This document shows positions 1-7,634 of a DNA stretch of 38,335 nt, piece by piece; position 1 is the stretch's first letter; every line of letters starts with the position of its first letter. Origin of the DNA: Desulfobacteraceae bacterium (GTDB lineage: Bacteria; Desulfobacterota; Desulfobacteria; Desulfobacterales; Desulfosalsimonadaceae). The notes under the pieces were generated by a model that made no database searches, had not been told where the DNA came from, and was given only the letters and a program-made list of their open reading frames with translations. A program made the position numbers and the translations under genes. The stretch lies in assembly GCA_003599885.1 (NCBI GenBank), contig QZKW01000052.1, forward strand, positions 1-38,335, read 5' to 3'.

Positions 1-1356
1 CTCCTTCTCTATGTTAAAGGACGGATAGCTATGCGCCGAAAATCCGGAAAAGTTCTTGCCCCCGGCCTGTATTTCTTTGGCTGCTCCCTTGCGGCCTCCA
101 GCGCCATCGCCACCAAGGAAAACGCAGGCACCCTGCCCATTGCTATCCTTTTATATGAGTGGTTCTTTTTTCATGATTTAAAGCTGCGATGGACCAGAGG
201 TCAAATATTATGGGGTCTGTTTTTCATTCTGATCTTTGGCAGTGTAATCGTCTGGTATATGGGTGGAAACCCCGTCAAAAGCCTTATGGCCGGATATTCA
301 TACCGGGATTTCACCATGCTGGAAAGGGTGCTTACCCAATTCCGCATCGTCATTTATTATATCAGCCTCTTCCTCTGGGCACCGCCCGGACGGCTGAATC
401 TCGATCATGATTATCCTTTGTCCATCGCTCTCTTCAGCCCGCCAACAACCTTCTTCTGCATAATCGCCATTGCCGCCCTCATGGCAGTTTCGGCTTTCAT
501 CGCCAGAAAGGAGCGGATACTCTCCTTCTGCATTCTCTGGTTTTTCATCACCCAGGCCACGGAATCCACCATCATCGGCATTGAGCTGATTTTCGAGCAC
601 CGCACCTATATCCCCTTCATGATGACCAGCGTGATGGCCGTCATGCTGTGCTTCAGACTGATTCAAAATAAAACCAGTGGGTATGCGCTGCTCAGCGGTG
701 TAATTCTGCTCTTCTCCTTCTGGACTTACCAGCGGAATCTTGACTGGCGTGATCCGGTGACTTTTTGGAGCGATGCCGCCGCCAAATCGCCCCAAAAATA
801 CAGGTCCCAGAATGATTTGGGGATAGCCCTCTATGACGCAGGTGACATCGATGGCGCGATCCGGCAATATCAAAAGGCCATTGAGATTGCGCCAGATCAC
901 ACAAATGTCTATAATAATATGGGTAACGCGCTGATCAGAAAAGGGCACGTTGAGCCAGCCATTCGCTACTTCACAAAGACCCTATCCATGGATCCCAACC
1001 ATACCAGGGCCCGGAACAACCTGGCCAACGCATTGATGCAGCAGGGAAAAATAGATGATGCAATGAAGCATTTCCAGATCATTCTGGATCGGCAGCCCAG
1101 CCATGTGGAGGCCAATATTAACATGGGCGCAACCCTGGCCCGGATGGGCCGGATCGATGACGCGCTTTCCCATTACCGGACAGCCATTCAGAGCGATCCC
1201 AACAATCCCGAAGCGTTTAACAATATGGGCGTGCTGTTTGTGCAAAAAAACATGCCGGATGAAGCCAAAAACCATTTTCAAAAAGCCCTGACCCTTCGGC
1301 CGGGGTATGAAAGCGCCATCAATAACCTGAGACGGCTTGAACAAATGCAAAAATAG
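1..1356 (+). CDS. TMTC-like GT-C membrane protein with C-terminal TPRs (5' partial)
   Basis: The reading frame is open from base 1, with no stop before the ATG at 31, so the true start lies outside the window and the ATG at 31 is internal. The visible 451 residues begin inside the membrane domain: several hydrophobic segments run to about residue 240, including the motif ATKENAGTLP, equivalent to the AKPMLVTLP segment of the downstream paralogues. About five TPR repeats follow to the end (NNMGNALIRKG, NNLANALMQQG and similar). The family resembles eukaryotic TMTC O-mannosyltransferases (GT-C fold plus TPR); enzyme activity here is inferred. It is the most divergent of five tandem copies: the KPM is KEN here. 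Its end, ALTLRPGYESAINNL, is like that of the third copy rather than the second. The next gene begins 5 bases after its stop, so they are probably cotranscribed. Confidence 0.85.
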   Translation, partial: LLLYVKGRIAMRRKSGKVLAPGLYFFGCSLAASSAIATKENAGTLPIAILLYEWFFFHDLKLRWTRGQILWGLFFILIFGSVIVWYMGGNPVKSLMAGYSYRDFTMLERVLTQFRIVIYYISLFLWAPPGRLNLDHDYPLSIALFSPPTTFFCIIAIAALMAVSAFIARKERILSFCILWFFITQATESTIIGIELIFEHRTYIPFMMTSVMAVMLCFRLIQNKTSGYALLSGVILLFSFWTYQRNLDWRDPVTFWSDAAAKSPQKYRSQNDLGIALYDAGDIDGAIRQYQKAIEIAPDHTNVYNNMGNALIRKGHVEPAIRYFTKTLSMDPNHTRARNNLANALMQQGKIDDAMKHFQIILDRQPSHVEANINMGATLARMGRIDDALSHYRTAIQSDPNNPEAFNNMGVLFVQKNMPDEAKNHFQKALTLRPGYESAINNLRRLEQMQK

Positions 1357-1361
1357 AAAAT

Positions 1362-3098
1362 ATGCCAATGATGATAAACCTGAAACCCTCACAAAAAACA
1401 TTTCTGATCGTAGCCGGGATTGTCCTTGTCACCCTCGCCGTTTACTGGCAGGTTCGCGGATTTGAATTTATCAGCTTTGATGATGCGCTCTATGTGTCCG
1501 AAAACAAACAGGTTCGGCAGGGCCTGACCCCTCAAAGCCTTGCCTGGGCTTTCAGCCATCAGAAAAACGATGATCAGACCTACTGGCATCCCCTGACCTG
1601 GATGTCCCACATGCTGGATGTCGAGCTTTTCGGCCTAAGTCCCGGCGGCCACCACCTCATGAACCTGGCGTTTCATCTCATCAACGCCCTCCTTTTATTT
1701 CTGGCTTTGCGCCTCATGACCGGCGCTGTCTGGAAAAGCGCATTTGTGACGGCTTTGTTTGCGCTTCATCCCATCAACGTGGAATCCGTGGCCTGGGTGG
1801 CGGGACGCAAAAACCTGCTCTCCAGCACTTTCTGGATGCTGACGATACTGGCCTATATCCGCTATGCCCGAAAACCAAACATTTTACGCTATCTGCTTGT
1901 ATTCTTCACCCTGGCCCTGGGACTGCTGGCCAAACCCATGTTAGTGACCCTGCCCTGCGTTCTTCTTCTTCTTGATTTCTGGCCTCTGGGCCGGATGAAA
2001 CTCGGGCAGATAATGACGGACAAAACAGAAACCAAATTCCAACACGTCGGCATCTTCCGGCTGGTGATGGAAAAAATCCCCCTGCTCGGACTTTCCCTTG
2101 TAACCATCGGCCTGGCCACCATTTCCCCGCAGATCATCAATGAAGCGGCTGTTCCCATGCCCCTCCGCGCCCAGAACGCGCTGGTCTCATGTTGTCAATA
2201 TCTCTGGAAGCTTTTCAGCCCCCTGGACCTGGCTATTTTTTATCCCTTTCCCTCATCCATTCCATTCTGGCAGCCCTTTGCCGCAGGTTTTCTGCTTATT
2301 TTAATCTCTTCTTTCGCGGCTGCCGGCTTTCGAAAATTTCCGTATCTCACGGTCGGATGGTTCTGGTTTTTAGGGACCCTTTTCCCGGTGATGGGGTTTG
2401 TGCAAGCCGGCCTCTGGCCCGCACTGGCTGACCGCTGGGCGTATGTTCCAGCCATCGGCGTCTTCATCATGATTGCCTGGGGAGCTCCGGTGATTTGTAA
2501 GTTTTGCCGTATCGATCAAAAATATCTTCTGGTTCCCGCCACCGCCATTCTCTGTCTATTAACGATGCTAACCTTTCGCCAGGCCGGTCACTGGAAAACC
2601 AGTGAATCCCTCTATACACATACATTGCGGGTCAAACCGGCAAATCCCGTAATCCTCAACAATCTGGGAAACGCCGTGAAAGCAAAAGGACGACTGAAAG
2701 AATCGGTGGATCATTATCTAAAAGCCTTGTCATACAAACCCGGATATGCGGACGCGAATTATAATCTCGCCAACGCCATGAAAGACATGGGAAAAACCGA
2801 TCAAGCCATATACTATTATCAGAAAACCATCCGCGTGAAACCGGACCATGCAAAAGCCCACAACAATCTGGCTTCCCAGCTCATGAGCCAGGGAAGGACA
2901 GCCGAGGCCATTTCCCGTTATAAAACAGCGCTTCAGATCAATCCCGATTATGAAAGCGCCCATTACAACCTGGGAATCGCCTATTATAACACCGGAAACA
3001 AGCAAGGCGCGGTCGCCAGTTTCAAGAAGGCCCTGCGTCTGAATCCCGGCGCGGCCCATTTGCGGTCAGCCATGGACCAGGCCATGCAACTGCCATAG
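1362..3098 (+). CDS. TMTC-like GT-C membrane glycosyltransferase-like protein with TPRs, copy 2
   Basis: This 578-residue protein starts with a TM helix (about 13-31) and then FISFDDALYV, whose Asp40-Asp41 pair sits in the first extracytoplasmic loop, where GT-C enzymes carry an acidic catalytic motif. Next come YWHPLTWMSHMLDVELFG, HPINVESVAWVAGRKNLLS (compare HPVHTEAVAGIVGRADLL of TMTC proteins), AKPMLVTLPC, and a YLWKLFSPLDLAIFYPFP stretch resembling the TMTC DUF1736 region. About ten hydrophobic segments run to residue 410, then four TPRs. The predicted role is transfer of a sugar from a polyprenyl-phosphate donor to exported protein on the periplasmic side; substrate and sugar are unknown. 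It has fewer TPRs than copies 3-5. ATGs at 1362, 1368 and 1371 are all possible, as none has a clear Shine-Dalgarno. Confidence 0.88.
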   Translation: MPMMINLKPSQKTFLIVAGIVLVTLAVYWQVRGFEFISFDDALYVSENKQVRQGLTPQSLAWAFSHQKNDDQTYWHPLTWMSHMLDVELFGLSPGGHHLMNLAFHLINALLLFLALRLMTGAVWKSAFVTALFALHPINVESVAWVAGRKNLLSSTFWMLTILAYIRYARKPNILRYLLVFFTLALGLLAKPMLVTLPCVLLLLDFWPLGRMKLGQIMTDKTETKFQHVGIFRLVMEKIPLLGLSLVTIGLATISPQIINEAAVPMPLRAQNALVSCCQYLWKLFSPLDLAIFYPFPSSIPFWQPFAAGFLLILISSFAAAGFRKFPYLTVGWFWFLGTLFPVMGFVQAGLWPALADRWAYVPAIGVFIMIAWGAPVICKFCRIDQKYLLVPATAILCLLTMLTFRQAGHWKTSESLYTHTLRVKPANPVILNNLGNAVKAKGRLKESVDHYLKALSYKPGYADANYNLANAMKDMGKTDQAIYYYQKTIRVKPDHAKAHNNLASQLMSQGRTAEAISRYKTALQINPDYESAHYNLGIAYYNTGNKQGAVASFKKALRLNPGAAHLRSAMDQAMQLP

Positions 3099-3202
3099 GG
3101 GGAAGGACGCTATCATAATGAAAGTACAAGCTTCGGATATCAACGAGGAAGGACGACTTAAATGACAGGGTTTTTACACTGCAAAAAAGGGAATGTTCCT
3201 TG

Positions 3203-5365
3203 ATGAAAACATCCCAGACCACGATTATAATTCTGCTCGGCCTTGCTGTCGTCACCCTCGCCGTTTACTGGCAGGTGCATGAATTTGAATTCATCAGCTT
3301 TGATGACGATATATATGTGTATGAAAATGAACATGTGAAAAACGGGTTTACCGACGATGCGCTTCTGTGGGCGCTCAATCCAGTAAGTTCCGACGGAGCC
3401 TACTGGCATCCCCTAACCTGGCTGTCCCACATGATAGATGTCGAGCTTTTCAGCCTTAACGCTGGCGCCCATCATTTGGTAAACCTGCTGTTCCATGTCG
3501 TCAATGTGCTTCTTCTGTTCCTTGCCTTGCAACTTATGACCGGCGAGGCCGGAAAAAGTGCCTTTGCAGCAGCCCTGTTCGCCCTGCACCCGATTAACGT
3601 GGATACCGTTGCCTGGGTGGCGGAGCGGAAAAACCTGCTCTCCACTACCTTCTGGATGCTGACGATGCTGGCCTATATCCGCTATGCCCGAAAACCAAAC
3701 ATTGTACGTTATCTGCTTGTATTCTCCACGCTCGCCCTTGGCCTGCTGGCCAAACCCATGCTCGTGACCCTGCCATGCGTGTTTCTTCTTATGGATTTCT
3801 GGCCGCTCGGACGTATTCGCTGGAGTCAAACACTGCCGATATCACCTGTGGCGGATATTTACCATCCATTCCAATGGCATGGCATCATTCGTCTTGGATT
3901 GGAAAAAGTCCCGCTGTTTGCCCTGGCTTTTATCTGTATCGGATTGTCCCTGATTTCCCTTCAATCCGGCGATGCCGCAGCCGGGCCTGCAACCGGCCCC
4001 CCCCTGCTGTTACGATGGGAAAACGCCATTGTTTCATATGCCGTCTATCTCTGGAAGCTGGTCTGGCCGGTGAATCTTGCTTTCTACTACCCTTTTCCCG
4101 CCAGTATTCCTGCCTGGCAGACAACAGCATCATGCCTTCTGATAGTGATTGTTACCGTTGCGGCCTTCCACCGCATCCATAAAACCCCTTATCTGGCCAT
4201 GGGGTGGTTTTGGTATATCGGTACACTGGTGCCGGTTCTGGGACTGATTCAGGGGGGTCTCTGGCCGGCTATGGCAGACCGATGGGCTTATGTGCCTTTT
4301 ATCGGCCTCTATATTATAATTGCCTGGGGGTCGGCGGACCTGCTCGCTGCCTGGGGGTTCAACAAAAAAGCCATCATTTTCCCGGCAGCGGCATTACTAT
4401 GCCTGATATCCTTTTTAAGCTTTCGCCAAGCGGGTCACTGGCGCAACAACCGATCTCTTTATTCACATGCAATCACAGCTACTGACAATAATTTTGTGGC
4501 CTATAATAATTTGGGAAATGTGTGTCAGGCCGAAGGTCAAACGGAAGCCGCCATCCGGGAGTACAAAAAATCCCTTGAAAGCAATCCGGTGTATACGATA
4601 GCGATGTTTAATCTGGGGGTTGTCATGTACGCAGAGAAGCGATATGAGGAAGCCATCCGCTATCTCTCGCAGGCTCTGAAACTGGATCCAGATTATGCCG
4701 ATGCCCATAACACCCTGGGGCAGATTTTAATTGCAACCGGCAGGCCCGAAGAAGCGATCCCGCATTTTTTAGCATCCATCGCCATCAAGCCGGACAATGA
4801 AAAGGCCCACAACACTTTATCCGCTCTCTTGACAGGCTTGGGGCGATATGACGAAGCCGTTTCTCATGCACGTCAGGCCATGCACATCCAGCCGGATTAC
4901 GCGGAAGCGTATTTTAATCTTGGCACGGCCCTTAGCCGGAATGGCAAGATGCCTGAAGCCATACCCTATTTTTTAAAGGCCGTTGAGATTCAACCGGAAA
5001 TGGCCGATGCCCATATCAGCATAGCCAATGCCTACTATGCTCTTGGGAAACCCGACCCGGCCATCACCCATTACCGAAAAACATTAGAAATAGATATCTC
5101 CAGCGCCTATGCCCATACCAATCTGGCCAATGCCCTGGGGGCCAAGGGACAGTCAGATGAAGCCATCGCCCACTATCGAAAAGCCATCGCCATCAATCCC
5201 AATGTTCCGGAAACCTATAACAATCTTGGGGTGGCGCTGGTTCGGAAAGGGGATATCGCCCAAGCCGCCCGCTGTTTTCAAGCAGCCCTCACCCTGAAAC
5301 CGGGATATGAAAGCGCCCTCAATAATTTAAAACAGTTGGGCCCAAACGTGGCTCCATTACCTTAA
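3203..5365 (+). CDS. TMTC-like GT-C membrane glycosyltransferase-like protein with TPRs, copy 3
   Basis: This is a 720-residue paralogue. I chose the ATG at 3203; the TTG just before it at 3200 is also in frame but less likely. The FISFDDDIYV motif (Asp34-Asp36) follows TM1, then YWHPLTWLSHMIDVELFS, HPINVDTVAWVAERKNLLS, AKPMLVTLPC and YLWKLVWPVNLAFYYPFP. About ten TM segments are followed by roughly eight or nine TPRs from about residue 430 to the end. The N-terminal third is closest to copy 5 (both read FDDDIYVYENEHVKNG), while the last TPR (ALTLKPGYESALNNL) is closest to copy 1, so the gene looks mosaic. A 104-base gap separates it from copy 2. A GT-C/TMTC-type glycosyltransferase is the best call; a scaffold without catalytic activity is possible. 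Confidence 0.88.
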   Translation: MKTSQTTIIILLGLAVVTLAVYWQVHEFEFISFDDDIYVYENEHVKNGFTDDALLWALNPVSSDGAYWHPLTWLSHMIDVELFSLNAGAHHLVNLLFHVVNVLLLFLALQLMTGEAGKSAFAAALFALHPINVDTVAWVAERKNLLSTTFWMLTMLAYIRYARKPNIVRYLLVFSTLALGLLAKPMLVTLPCVFLLMDFWPLGRIRWSQTLPISPVADIYHPFQWHGIIRLGLEKVPLFALAFICIGLSLISLQSGDAAAGPATGPPLLLRWENAIVSYAVYLWKLVWPVNLAFYYPFPASIPAWQTTASCLLIVIVTVAAFHRIHKTPYLAMGWFWYIGTLVPVLGLIQGGLWPAMADRWAYVPFIGLYIIIAWGSADLLAAWGFNKKAIIFPAAALLCLISFLSFRQAGHWRNNRSLYSHAITATDNNFVAYNNLGNVCQAEGQTEAAIREYKKSLESNPVYTIAMFNLGVVMYAEKRYEEAIRYLSQALKLDPDYADAHNTLGQILIATGRPEEAIPHFLASIAIKPDNEKAHNTLSALLTGLGRYDEAVSHARQAMHIQPDYAEAYFNLGTALSRNGKMPEAIPYFLKAVEIQPEMADAHISIANAYYALGKPDPAITHYRKTLEIDISSAYAHTNLANALGAKGQSDEAIAHYRKAIAINPNVPETYNNLGVALVRKGDIAQAARCFQAALTLKPGYESALNNLKQLGPNVAPLP

Positions 5366-5434
5366 GAGATCGGCATACCCCTTATAGCGGATATGCCTTC
5401 CACAACATGAATACACGATATAAATGGAACCGCC

Positions 5435-7588
5435 ATGAAAGCTTCCCATAAAAGCCTGTTGATTGCACTTGGACTTATCGCCATCACAATTGCTGCCTAT
5501 GCCAAAATTTACAGTTTCGAATTTATCAATTTCGATGATACCTGTTATGTCACCAAAAATGAACGGGTACAACAGGGCTTAAATTCAGATAACGTCGTTT
5601 GGGCGTTTATTCCGGCAGGCGGCCCGGACCAGGTTTACTGGCATCCCCTCACCTGGCTGTCCCATATGCTGGATGTCGAACTCTTTGGTCTCAACCCTGC
5701 CGGCCATCATCTGATGAATTTAGCGTTTCATATCATCAACGTTCTCCTCTTGTTTCTGGTCTTGCAGCGGATGACCGGCGAGATTTGGAAAAGCGCGTTT
5801 GTGGCGGCCCTGTTCGCCCTACATCCCATCAACGTGGATTCCGTGGCCTGGATCGCGGAGCGCAAAAATCTATTTTCCACCACCTTCTGGATGCTGACGA
5901 TGCTGGCCTATATCCGTTATGCCCGAAAGCCCTCGCTGGCCCGTTATTTGCTGGTATTTTTCACCATGGCTCTTGGCCTGCTGGCCAAACCCATGCTCGT
6001 GACATTGCCGTGTGTGCTTCTGCTGATGGATTTTTGGCCTTTGGGCCGAATAGACCTTGGCCAGAATCGTCTTGCGGGCCTTTTTCTGAAAAAGACAGAA
6101 ACAGCATTTCCATTAACATCTGTTTCACGGCTGATTGCCGAAAAAATACCGCTTCTCTGTCTTTCTATCCTTGCCATTGGAATGTCATTATTCAGTCTTC
6201 ATCTTAACAAACAGTTTACCGATCATACATCGGTCGCCATGATGCTTCGCATGGAAAACGCGATGGTTTCCTATGTCTTGTATCTCTGGAAACTCATATG
6301 GCCATCAAAAATGGCGGTATACCATCCTTTTCCTGAATTCATTCCTGCCTGGCACGTGATGGGCGCGCTGCTGTTTATCGGATTAACTTCTGCATGGATA
6401 CTTGCAAAATCCAGACAATCCCCCCATCTGGCAACCGGCTGGTTCTGGTTTTTGGGAACGCTTGTTCCTGTCATCGGATTGGTTCAAGGCGGCCTCTGGC
6501 CGGCCATTGCGGAAAGATGGGCTTATGTTCCGGGTATTGGTATGTTTATCATCGTCGCCTGGGGGTTTCCGGCAATCATTCCCAGCCATCGTTTCAAACG
6601 TAAAACAATCGCGTTCTCTGCTGGAACGGTTCTTTTCGCGTTATTTTGCATCACCCGGGTTCAATCCGGGCACTGGATAAACAGCCAGGCATTATTCAGC
6701 CACGCCCTCCAGGTCACATCAAATAATTATATTGCCCATAATAACCTGGCTCAGGCCTACAGTCAGGAAGCGAGGTTATCCGACGCCTTTCACCACTTCG
6801 CTCTGGCGCTCGCCATTAAACCCGACCATGCGGTTATCCATTACAACATGGCGGATTGCTACAAAAAAAAAGGCGACCGAAACAAAGCAATTTCCCATTA
6901 CCGGCAGGCTATCGCCATCCGGCCCCACTATGGAGATGCCTATAATCACCTCGGGCTTTTGCTCCTGGAAATGGGCCGGCCGGATGAAGCAGTCACCACC
7001 CTCCAAACGGCCATCATGAGAGATTCCGGTTATTGGCAAGCCCATTACAGCCTTGGAAACGCCTTCCAAGAGATGGGGCGGACAAAAAGGGCGATATACC
7101 ATTACCAACAGGCGATTCATATGAAACCCAATGATGCAAAAACCCAAAACGCCATTGGTACTGCCCTGACATCGACAGGAAACACGGATGAAGCGATTCG
7201 GCATTATATGGAAGCCATCCAAATCAATCCACAGTTTGCGGATGCCCATTACAATCTGGGGAATGCATATCGGAACCAGGGGCAACTAAATCAAGCCGTT
7301 CTCCATTATCAAAAAGCCATTGAGATTGAGGCGAACAATGAAAAAGCCCATCACAATATGGGCGGCGTACTGATGACCCAAGGCCGTATCCAGGAAGCCA
7401 TCAAGCAGTATCAGGAGTCCTTGAAAATCAATCCCGATTATGCAAGCGCCCATTACAATCTGGGCATCGCCTATTTCAATACCGGCAATAAGACCGGGGC
7501 CATTGCGAGTTTCAAGGAAGCCCTGAGGCTCAGTCCCGGCGCGGCCCACATTCAGGCGGCTCTGGACCAGGCCATGCAACTGCCTTAA
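5435..7588 (+). CDS. TMTC-like GT-C membrane glycosyltransferase-like protein with TPRs, copy 4
   Basis: This 717-residue paralogue begins at the ATG at 5435, with only a weak purine stretch upstream. It keeps FINFDDTCYV (Asp34-Asp35), YWHPLTWLSHMLDVELFG, HPINVDSVAWIAERKNLFS, AKPMLVTLPC and YLWKLIWPSKMAVYHPFP. The first TM ends in AYAKIYSFEF instead of the AVYWQV shared by copies 2, 3 and 5, so its extreme N-terminus is the most divergent of the complete copies. About eight TPRs occupy residues 425-717. The final repeat (HYNLGIAYFNTGNKTGAIAS) and the QAMQLP end are nearly identical to copy 2 and close to copy 5. Copy 3 ends 69 bases upstream and copy 5 starts 46 bases downstream, consistent with one operon. 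Confidence 0.88.
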   Translation: MKASHKSLLIALGLIAITIAAYAKIYSFEFINFDDTCYVTKNERVQQGLNSDNVVWAFIPAGGPDQVYWHPLTWLSHMLDVELFGLNPAGHHLMNLAFHIINVLLLFLVLQRMTGEIWKSAFVAALFALHPINVDSVAWIAERKNLFSTTFWMLTMLAYIRYARKPSLARYLLVFFTMALGLLAKPMLVTLPCVLLLMDFWPLGRIDLGQNRLAGLFLKKTETAFPLTSVSRLIAEKIPLLCLSILAIGMSLFSLHLNKQFTDHTSVAMMLRMENAMVSYVLYLWKLIWPSKMAVYHPFPEFIPAWHVMGALLFIGLTSAWILAKSRQSPHLATGWFWFLGTLVPVIGLVQGGLWPAIAERWAYVPGIGMFIIVAWGFPAIIPSHRFKRKTIAFSAGTVLFALFCITRVQSGHWINSQALFSHALQVTSNNYIAHNNLAQAYSQEARLSDAFHHFALALAIKPDHAVIHYNMADCYKKKGDRNKAISHYRQAIAIRPHYGDAYNHLGLLLLEMGRPDEAVTTLQTAIMRDSGYWQAHYSLGNAFQEMGRTKRAIYHYQQAIHMKPNDAKTQNAIGTALTSTGNTDEAIRHYMEAIQINPQFADAHYNLGNAYRNQGQLNQAVLHYQKAIEIEANNEKAHHNMGGVLMTQGRIQEAIKQYQESLKINPDYASAHYNLGIAYFNTGNKTGAIASFKEALRLSPGAAHIQAALDQAMQLP

Positions 7589-7634
7589 AAAAATGGTTGA
7601 ATCGGACATTCAAATAACAAGGAGATGTTCCCTT

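Noticed and set aside
298-948. 216-residue minus-strand reading frame
   Set aside because: It is antisense to the well-supported TMTC/TPR gene, low in complexity of motif and without a ribosome-binding site or recognisable family.
3118-3165. 15-codon ATG frame between array copies 2 and 3
   Set aside because: It has a purine-rich stretch upstream, but no homology, hydrophobic segment or repeat elsewhere supports it.
6776-7285. 169-residue minus-strand reading frame
   Set aside because: It is a shadow of the TPR region of array copy 4; repeated TPR codons produce open antisense frames.
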